Source: Roseburia_C sp900315735 (lineage in GTDB: Bacteria; Bacillota; Clostridia; Lachnospirales; Lachnospiraceae). Taken from it: a stretch of DNA of 64,000 nt. Shown here in pieces: positions 57,840-64,000 of the stretch. How positions within the stretch are numbered: position 1 is the stretch's first letter; each line of letters opens with the position of its first letter. The notes under the pieces were generated by a model. It worked only from the letters and a program-made list of their open reading frames with translations, was not told where the DNA came from and did not search any database. Location of the stretch: NCBI GenBank assembly GCA_052118425.1, contig JBQKHF010000007.1; one strand, 5' to 3'. A program made the position numbers and the translations under genes.

Positions 57840-59546
57840 TTATCGTTTCAGATTAATTAACTCCTCAAGGAGTGTATCGGATGTGGTAATTACTCTTGAG
57901 TTTGCCTGGAAACCTCTCTGTGTGGTAATCATTTCGGTAAACTCAGAAGCTAAGTCTACGTTGGACATTTCCAGTTCTCCGGAGTTCATGGTACTTCCGT
58001 TTGAAGTAATTTCGACACCAATTCCATCAAATTCACCGGAGTTTAAAGTGGTACGATAGCAGTTATCTCCTACTTTTTCAAGTCCGGCTGCATTTGCAAA
58101 ACGGGCGGATGCAATCTGTCCCAAAAGGACAGTATTACCATTGTCATAAGAACCATAAATTTTACCATTGGTATCTACAGATACGCCGGTTAATGCTCCA
58201 AGTTTCTTACCGGTTCCGGTTGTTCCATCAATTGCTCCGGCATCCAATCCAACGGTAGAGGTTCCACCATTATTGGAATTCTTACACTGTGTAAAGTCAA
58301 TGGAAATATTTTCAAACTGATCACCTAACTGTTTCATGTTCAATGTAACAGAGCCGTTGGTGCTGTCGCCTACGGAAACAAATTTACCTTTTCCGGTACC
58401 GGTATCAAACTTCAGTTCATAGTTTACTGCGGTTGCTTCAATGGTAGGTGGATTGCCATCGGTAATGCTGTTGATGGTTGCACCCGGCTGTAAACCGGTA
58501 TAAATATCAGAAAGTGATACATCCGTTACTGCTTCGTATCCGGTTACTGCACCACCAGCTGAAGTAATTGCACGGTATACTTTGCTGTCATACTGTCCGG
58601 TAGCCGCATTCTGGGTTGTATTGATATAATACATTTCACCGCTGCTGTTACGGAACTGATGATATGTATTTCCACCAAAGGAATTGGATGCTCCGGTATC
58701 TGTCCATTCTGTACTGATTGCATTATAAGCAGTCTGTGCATTGGTAATTCCACCGCTGGCATTTGCTCCGAATACATCAGAAAGGTTTCCACCGTTTGCT
58801 AAGAACTCCTCTAAGATATTCTTATTGGAAGAATCATAAATAGCACTTAATTCAACGGTATAGGTTCCGGCATCGGTATCCACACCTTTGATTGCAAATT
58901 TTGCTGTATAGGAATATCCCAATGCATCGAAGAAATTCAAGTTCATGGCATATCCGCTTTCACTGGTTATTTCGGTACTGTTCTTATCTACAATACCACC
59001 ACATACTGCATTCGTGGTTGCTTCAGCCGGAGAAGTAAGATTGCTTTCCTGCATGATACGAAGCGCAGATACCTGATCCTTCTTAATCTCTCCGGTGGTC
59101 GGGTCTACCTGCCATCCCATAACATTATATCCGGTAGATGTCATGGCAAGGTTTCCTGCTCCGTCAATGTAGAAAGAACCAGCTCTGGTAAAGAGATTTT
59201 CGGTACCATTGCTTACTACAAAGAAGCTTGTTGTATTACCTTTATCTGTAATTCTTAAGTCAAATGCTTTTCCGGTTGTCTGAGCTGCTCCACCGGAAGT
59301 AATGTCGATGGAAGTAGAACCTGTTGTTACACCAAGACCAATCTGCTTGGCATTGATTCCGCCGGTTCCGGTTGCCACATTTGCTCCGGATGCTCCGGAA
59401 ATTGTCTGATACATAATCTCACTGAATGTTACACTGGACTCTTTAAATGCCACGGTATTTACGTTGGCAATATTGTTACCGATAACGTCCATCTTTGTCT
59501 GATGTGTCTTAAGTCCTGACACAGCAGAATACATTGATCTCATCAT
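57840..59546 (-). CDS. flgE: Flagellar hook protein FlgE
   Basis: Forms the hook. The N-terminal rod/hook signature is MYSAVSGLKTHQTKMDVIGN followed by NIANVNT, and the C-terminus ends with QRGFQANSRVITTSDTLLEELINLKR; both pair in the coiled D0 domain. The middle is Thr/Ser/Gly/Asn-rich. The start at 59546 follows AGGAGG by ten bases; an adjacent ATG is also possible, and a longer in-frame start lacks an SD. This gives 568 residues, longer than the Bacillus FlgE. Confidence 0.96.
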   Translation of the reverse strand: MMRSMYSAVSGLKTHQTKMDVIGNNIANVNTVAFKESSVTFSEIMYQTISGASGANVATGTGGINAKQIGLGVTTGSTSIDITSGGAAQTTGKAFDLRITDKGNTTSFFVVSNGTENLFTRAGSFYIDGAGNLAMTSTGYNVMGWQVDPTTGEIKKDQVSALRIMQESNLTSPAEATTNAVCGGIVDKNSTEITSESGYAMNLNFFDALGYSYTAKFAIKGVDTDAGTYTVELSAIYDSSNKNILEEFLANGGNLSDVFGANASGGITNAQTAYNAISTEWTDTGASNSFGGNTYHQFRNSSGEMYYINTTQNAATGQYDSKVYRAITSAGGAVTGYEAVTDVSLSDIYTGLQPGATINSITDGNPPTIEATAVNYELKFDTGTGKGKFVSVGDSTNGSVTLNMKQLGDQFENISIDFTQCKNSNNGGTSTVGLDAGAIDGTTGTGKKLGALTGVSVDTNGKIYGSYDNGNTVLLGQIASARFANAAGLEKVGDNCYRTTLNSGEFDGIGVEITSNGSTMNSGELEMSNVDLASEFTEMITTQRGFQANSRVITTSDTLLEELINLKR

Positions 59547-59580
59547 AATGAAATGACCTCCTATATTTGATGTCTGACGC

Positions 59581-59606
59581 AGAACCCATCTGTCAGTCAG
59601 GGTTCT
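59581..59606 (-). other. Short hairpin upstream of flgE
   Basis: AGAACCC/GGGTTCT (59581-59587, 59600-59606), 12-nt loop, in the ~80-bp gap between the TIGR02530 gene and flgE. No U-run follows, so a stabilising or processing role is more likely than termination. Confidence 0.4.
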
Positions 59607-59627
59607 CACAGCCTCCATAAGGTCCGG

Positions 59628-60026
59628 CTATGCTATTACTGCACCATCAATATTTGTAAAAACATTATTTTCTGATTCATTCTGGTCCATTGCTGTTACA
59701 ACTGTCTTGCTTGGTACATTTACAATGAATGCCAGTGAATCAACTACTACTAAGGATTCTTTGATTCCTTTCTTCTCAGCCATCTCCACACCGGCTTCTA
59801 AGCGTTCGCTCTGCTGATCTGAAAGACTGATATTCCGGGTAGACAACCGCATGCTTGCATGCTTCGAAAATTTCACCTCGGAAACATCTGCTGCTTTTTG
59901 CTTTTCTTTTAATACTTCCGCAAAAGAAACTTCCTGCTCCGACTGCGTTTTATTACTCTTCGAAGAATTGAGATACTGGTCTGCTACCTGTTCAATGGAA
60001 GTGAATTGATTTGCTATCTTATTCAT
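59628..60026 (-). CDS. Flagellar operon protein, TIGR02530 family
   Basis: 132-residue protein found next to flgD and flgE in many Firmicutes, of uncertain role. The conserved part is KFSKHASMRLSTRNISLSDQ, then the ESLVVVDSLAFIVNVPSKTVVTAMD segment near the C-terminus. No membrane helix. The position between flgD (30 bases) and flgE is exactly that of the family. Confidence 0.85.
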   Translation of the reverse strand: MNKIANQFTSIEQVADQYLNSSKSNKTQSEQEVSFAEVLKEKQKAADVSEVKFSKHASMRLSTRNISLSDQQSERLEAGVEMAEKKGIKESLVVVDSLAFIVNVPSKTVVTAMDQNESENNVFTNIDGAVIA

Positions 60027-60056
60027 GCTTTCATCTCCCTAATAACCTTCCGTGGT

Positions 60057-60806
60057 TTACTCTGTTCCTTCTGTTTTCTCTGTTTCATCCGTATCTTTCT
60101 TGTCGTCTGTACCTTCCGTACCATCGGCACCATCTGTACCCTCTGTCTTATCACCGTTTTCTCCGGCAGCAGCCTGTAACTGTTTCATTCTCTCTTCCAG
60201 TTTGGTCAGCTTGTCAATATCGCTCTGTGCAATAAATGACTTCTGATAACTGGTCATGCTGTCATATGCTTTCCGAAGATTGGTCAGTGTACTTGCATTG
60301 TCCAGTGTAAGCTGATCAACAGACGGCAATGATGCAATTGCAAGCGAAAATGATTTTGCAAGACTGATTGCATCCATGTAACTGTCATCCATAACAGAAT
60401 ACAAATCGTCAATGGAGTAAAGGTTGTTATTTACCATAAGATAAGTTTTATTGTTCTCATGGATAACACTGTCTACTGTTCCGGTAACATCGGATGTCTC
60501 TCCTGTTACGGAAGATGTAACACGAAGTACTACCTGTTTTCCTACCAGTGAATTTGCTTCCATCTCCTGTAAGGATGCCTGCATATTCTGGGTTTCCTCT
60601 AACTGTGAGAAAGTTGCCAGCTGTGAAATATACTCTGTATTATCTGTCGGTTCCAATGGATCCTGATATTTCATCTGTGCTACTAACAGTTGTAAAAATG
60701 CATCTTTATCCAGGCTGCTTCCTGATTTTTTAGAAGTAGCGGATGAGGAATTTGATTCTGCACTGGTATCCACAACCTTACCATCTTTTATAAGCTGTGT
60801 TATCAT
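60057..60806 (-). CDS. flgD: Flagellar hook assembly scaffold FlgD
   Basis: Cap needed for hook assembly. The N-terminal LDKDAFLQLLVAQMKYQDPLEPTDNTEYISQLATFSQLEE is the diagnostic FlgD segment (about residues 33-72). The C-terminal third is Thr/Asp/Glu-rich with repeating TDG/TEGTD units and ends in TEGTE, a low-complexity tail. 249 residues. Confidence 0.94.
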   Translation of the reverse strand: MITQLIKDGKVVDTSAESNSSSATSKKSGSSLDKDAFLQLLVAQMKYQDPLEPTDNTEYISQLATFSQLEETQNMQASLQEMEANSLVGKQVVLRVTSSVTGETSDVTGTVDSVIHENNKTYLMVNNNLYSIDDLYSVMDDSYMDAISLAKSFSLAIASLPSVDQLTLDNASTLTNLRKAYDSMTSYQKSFIAQSDIDKLTKLEERMKQLQAAAGENGDKTEGTDGADGTEGTDDKKDTDETEKTEGTE

Positions 60807-60819
60807 TTCGTGCTCCTTT

Positions 60820-62328
60820 CTACGCTGTTACGTCCATGGTATTTCCATGGTCTTTCATAATCTGGGCTGCTAAAACTTCTTCTTCGTTCATAAGCCCGGA
60901 TAACTCGTCTAATTCTCCGCGGAATAATCTTCTTCCGGCTGTTCTTCCGGTTTCTTCTCTCTGGCTGCTCTGCTGTTCTTCTCCAGCTGCATTCTGCTCT
61001 AAGTTCCGTTCGAATTCATGACTTGCTATTGTAACTTCGACTGCATCTACTTTGATTCCCTGCTGATTCAAGCTGGTTCGAAGGTCTGCAATCTGTGCTT
61101 CCAAAGCGGTCTTTACTGTTTCACTGCTTACTGCCAGTTCTGCAGTTATATTTCCCTCTTTGGTTGATGCAATGTGTAAATACACTTTTCCGAGATTTTC
61201 CGGATTCAGCTGCATCTCAATGGATGAATTTTCCGGAGACAGATTCACTTTTGCGAATTCTGTAATCTGGTTCATAATATCCTGCACATCAATGGTTGTA
61301 TGGGATGCTGCCGTATTTACTTCTTCCGGTGCAACGGTCTGCTGTTCTGCTCTGACCTGAAATTCCATGGTCTGTGCATGTTCATTTACGCTGCTTTCTT
61401 TTGCTTTCTGTGGCTGGGCTGCTGACTCTTCCATTTCACCGGATGTATCTTCAGATACGTTATTTTCAGACTGTGTATCCGCTGGCTCATTTACCTGCAG
61501 CACCGGTGCTGCATCTTCCGTCGTTTCTTCCGACTGTACATTCTGTACTTCTTCTGTAGCCTGAGCTACCTGACTTGAAGCTGCCGTTGCTGTTGTCTCC
61601 TGTGCTTCCTGTGAAGTAATTGTCACTTCAACCTGTGGAGCTGTCTCCTGTACACCGCTGTCCACTACATCCAACGTTTCCTTAAAATCTGCTGTCAGAT
61701 TTGTTTCTTCCGGTGTTGTCAGCTCTGTCAACTGATTCTGTAATGCAATCCACTCATCTTTGGAAAGTCCAAGGGTCTCGCTTAAGTTCTGAACCAGTGC
61801 ATCTGTATTCTGCATAATATTGGTGAATTCTTCACTCATAAGCAGGGAACATGCATCTTCTGTTCCGGTCAGTTGTGTTACAAGCTGTGAAAGGCTTGCC
61901 GGATTTAATAAATCCATCCACTGTAATCCCAGTATAGACATGGCATCTTCTACCTGTTCATCTGAAACACCAAGTTCGTCTTTCAGAATCTCTTTTACGC
62001 TGGTTTCAAATGCATCCTTGCTGTCTTCCAGCTGATTCTGCATCTCTTCCACTTTCTGTGTCGGAGAACTCTCCTTTACATTCAGCTTCTTTGTGCTATC
62101 TGTCACAGTAGCCGGCTGTGTGGCCGTTGCAGCAGATTCTTTTCCTACCGGATTATCACTGGTAAGCTGCTGGTTTCCATAACCGGATGTTTTCTGTTCC
62201 ATAACAGAAGCAAAGCTTGCCTGTGCAGTTGCACATAATCCCTTGTCCACAGTGCCCGTCACTTCGGAAAGTCCTGTGTCTACAGACCCAAGATTTGATA
62301 CCATTCCCGAAATCTTTGCACTCGTCAT
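60820..62328 (-). CDS. fliK: Flagellar hook-length control protein FliK
   Basis: Secreted ruler that switches export specificity through FlhB. The N-terminal ~330 residues are disordered and Thr/Gln/Glu-rich, as usual for FliK. The conserved C-terminal domain contains SSIEMQLNPENLGKVYLHI and LRTSLNQQGIKVDAVEVTI. 502 residues. It lies between the MotE-like gene and flgD. Confidence 0.93.
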   Translation of the reverse strand: MTSAKISGMVSNLGSVDTGLSEVTGTVDKGLCATAQASFASVMEQKTSGYGNQQLTSDNPVGKESAATATQPATVTDSTKKLNVKESSPTQKVEEMQNQLEDSKDAFETSVKEILKDELGVSDEQVEDAMSILGLQWMDLLNPASLSQLVTQLTGTEDACSLLMSEEFTNIMQNTDALVQNLSETLGLSKDEWIALQNQLTELTTPEETNLTADFKETLDVVDSGVQETAPQVEVTITSQEAQETTATAASSQVAQATEEVQNVQSEETTEDAAPVLQVNEPADTQSENNVSEDTSGEMEESAAQPQKAKESSVNEHAQTMEFQVRAEQQTVAPEEVNTAASHTTIDVQDIMNQITEFAKVNLSPENSSIEMQLNPENLGKVYLHIASTKEGNITAELAVSSETVKTALEAQIADLRTSLNQQGIKVDAVEVTIASHEFERNLEQNAAGEEQQSSQREETGRTAGRRLFRGELDELSGLMNEEEVLAAQIMKDHGNTMDVTA

Positions 62329-62363
62329 GCGTTCTTCCTCCTTTCTCCTTTATTCAATTTTAT

Positions 62364-63188
62364 TTATTCTGAAGGATTCATGATTTCTGTCACCTTAGCG
62401 GCTGTATCAGAATTCATTTTCCCTAGAATATCAGCTCTTGACTGTGCATCCATATTTTCCAAAATCTTTGCCACCAGATCCAGATTGTCTGTCATGGTAT
62501 CAAATATGGCTGCCGCCTCTTTCGGTTTCATCTGGGAATAGCCCTTGACATAATCAGCAATCTGACTGTCTGTCTGCTGCTGTTCCACCACCTGTTTATA
62601 CAAAAGTTCTGCATTGTCTGGATCAATGCTCTCATAATATTCCTTATATTGTTCTATATCGGGTGCTTGGTCCGAAAAAACAACCTCATTATAAAATTTT
62701 TCTTTTTCTTCTTCAAAAGCTGCCTCATTTGCCTCATATTCTTTCAGCTTCTGGGACTGCGCTTCCAAATCAGCGATATAGGCACTGTTTTCACTGCTTC
62801 CCTGCTGTGCCTGTGCCAGTTCCTGCTCTAATTCTTTTATGTAAGCTACCGCTTCATCCATATTCTTATATGGATAATCCTCTTCGGTAGAAAGTTCTTC
62901 ATCCGAATCTGGCAAAATGCGGTTGACATACGGAATATCTTTTAACAACGGGCGCATAACTGTGGAGCCAAATCCTCCCACATCCCATTTAATCAGCAGT
63001 GCCAGTATTGCCAGCCATACGATAATGATGACCAGTGTTACCAGAAAAACTGCCAGTTTTGAGGAACCGCCCTCCTCATCTTCTGTATTTTCCAAATCAG
63101 TTTCCATGTTCTTTGCAGCTTTTTTCTCAGCTTTTTTTCTTGCTTTTTCTGCTTTCTTCGCTGCCTTCTTATCCATTTCTTCTGCCAT
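62364..63188 (-). CDS. MotE/YlxF-like flagellar protein with MgtE-N-type domain
   Basis: 274 residues: a very basic Lys/Ala-rich cytoplasmic start, one transmembrane helix (about 45-67), a coiled coil (about 105-170) and a C-terminal MgtE-N-like domain with YSQMKPKEAAAIFDTMTDNL and NMDAQSRADILGKMN (about residues 215-270). It matches B. subtilis YlxF and clostridial FlbB/MotE, which act near FliI-FliJ or as stator chaperones. The exact role is uncertain. Follows fliJ by 15 bases. Confidence 0.85.
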   Translation of the reverse strand: MAEEMDKKAAKKAEKARKKAEKKAAKNMETDLENTEDEEGGSSKLAVFLVTLVIIIVWLAILALLIKWDVGGFGSTVMRPLLKDIPYVNRILPDSDEELSTEEDYPYKNMDEAVAYIKELEQELAQAQQGSSENSAYIADLEAQSQKLKEYEANEAAFEEEKEKFYNEVVFSDQAPDIEQYKEYYESIDPDNAELLYKQVVEQQQTDSQIADYVKGYSQMKPKEAAAIFDTMTDNLDLVAKILENMDAQSRADILGKMNSDTAAKVTEIMNPSE

Positions 63189-63203
63189 CGTTACACCACC
63201 TGT

Positions 63204-63650
63204 CTACTTTTTCGGTCTGCCATAGCTATAGCTTACCAGTTCATCTACTACTTTGTTATCTTCCTGCGCCAGCTGTTGTTTGAAATCTTCGAAATCCTTT
63301 TCCCGCAGTTTTTCCTGCGTCTTTCGTTCTTTCATAACTTCTTCCAGCTTCTGTCTGGCTGCTTCTGCATTTTTCTCTGCCACCTGTACCTGCATCATCT
63401 GTCTTCGAATCAGCACCTTCATGCTCTCGATTGCCTGCCTGCAGGTCTTTATTTCCAGCAAATCTATTTTGCCTTCTACCAGTTCTTTTGCCCGGCTATC
63501 ATATGCATTCTTCCGCTCAAAGAGCTTTACCAGTTTTGCTTCTTCTTCCCTGAGTGCCGCATTTGCCTGGCTGTATACAATCTTCGCCTGACTTTCAAGC
63601 TTTAATTTAATATCTAAAATATTCTGCATCCGGTAAATAAATTTTGCCAT
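63204..63650 (-). CDS. fliJ: Flagellar export protein FliJ
   Basis: 148-residue, almost entirely coiled-coil protein that couples the FliI ATPase to the export gate. It starts with AKFIYRMQNILDIKLKLESQ, the typical FliJ N-terminus, and its heptad pattern continues to the end. It lies nine bases after fliI. Confidence 0.9.
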   Translation of the reverse strand: MAKFIYRMQNILDIKLKLESQAKIVYSQANAALREEEAKLVKLFERKNAYDSRAKELVEGKIDLLEIKTCRQAIESMKVLIRRQMMQVQVAEKNAEAARQKLEEVMKERKTQEKLREKDFEDFKQQLAQEDNKVVDELVSYSYGRPKK

Positions 63651-63659
63651 ATCTCATCC

Positions 63660-64000
63660 CTACTTGAATACGCCTTCTAACAATGCTAATTCTTCTTCAA
63701 AGGTAAATTTTTCATCGGTTCTCTGGCACAGGAACTCATTGACTGCCTTTATCTTAGAAACTGCATAATCAATTTCTTCATTGGAACCGCTTTTATAAGC
63801 GCCAATATTAATCAAATCTTCTGCTTCCTGATAAGTCGCCAGTACATTTTTTAATTTTCCTGCCACTGCTTTGTGCTCGGAGGACGCAATTGAACTCATT
63901 ACACGGGAAATACTCTGTAAAACATCAATTGCCGGATAATGATTCTTATGTCCTAATTTTCTGGATAACATAATGTGTCCATCCAGAATACTTCTTGCGG
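63660..64000 (-). CDS. fliI: Flagellum-specific ATPase FliI, C-terminal part, cut by window edge
   Basis: Only the last ~113 residues are visible. The frame is open to the edge and reads ARSILDGHIMLSRKLG, the conserved FliI segment after the ATPase core; the helical C-terminal domain follows. It drives unfolding and delivery of export substrates. The rest of the fla/che operon presumably continues to the right. Confidence 0.93.
   Translation of the reverse strand, partial: ARSILDGHIMLSRKLGHKNHYPAIDVLQSISRVMSSIASSEHKAVAGKLKNVLATYQEAEDLINIGAYKSGSNEEIDYAVSKIKAVNEFLCQRTDEKFTFEEELALLEGVFK

Overview
The window reads as a low-GC Firmicute chromosome, most likely a motile, endospore-forming member of the Clostridia, family Lachnospiraceae (Roseburia/Agathobacter/Butyrivibrio-like). 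The evidence is a complete spoIIIA operon, a Bacillus-style chemotaxis set (CheC, CheD, FliY), a PolC-type replicase, strong AGGAGG ribosome-binding sites and TTGACA/TATAAT promoters. The genus is inferred from overall protein character; no 16S rRNA gene is present. Nearly every gene lies on the minus strand, so the region is best read from right to left.

Right part (64.0 to 35.3 kb): a fla/che operon entered in the middle of fliI. It runs fliI-fliJ-motE-like-fliK-flgD-TIGR02530-flgE-motA-motB-fliL-fliM-fliY-cheY-fliO-fliP-fliQ-fliR-flhB-flhA-flhF-flhG-PilZ-cheB-cheA-cheW-cheC-cheD-(2-TM protein)-sigma28-fapA-(102 aa)-(DUF6115-like)-(MltG-like). It encodes export gate, C-ring, stator, hook, chemotaxis core and the late flagellar sigma factor. 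No cheR or flagellin gene is in view. Several small proteins at the downstream end are poorly characterised.

Middle (35.3 to 17.4 kb): the block that follows the fla/che operon in Bacillus subtilis as well, rpsB-tsf-pyrH-frr-uppS-cdsA-dxr-rseP-polC. Two changes stand out: a polysaccharide deacetylase plus bactofilin pair sits between tsf and pyrH, and ispG occupies the place of proS before polC. Purine nucleoside phosphorylase, an MTA/SAH-deaminase-type amidohydrolase and an MBL-fold hydrolase follow. Next come a 54-aa membrane protein, alaS and rpsU.

Left part (14.2 to 0 kb): a 283-bp inverted-repeat element of unknown nature, spoIIIAA-AH, deoB-prfC, trxA, a divergent pair of small Xre-type regulators with an operator-like palindrome inside a consensus promoter, recA-recX under a perfect LexA/Cheo box, rny, and the 3' end of an IS256-family transposase with a long hairpin.

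Most of the window is conserved housekeeping and motility sequence. The least explained items are the 283-bp element, the bactofilin/deacetylase insertion, the small proteins at the end of the fla/che operon, the 54-aa gene before alaS, and several perfect intra-operon hairpins that lack a U-tract. I found no CRISPR array, tRNA, rRNA, prophage or classical defence system.
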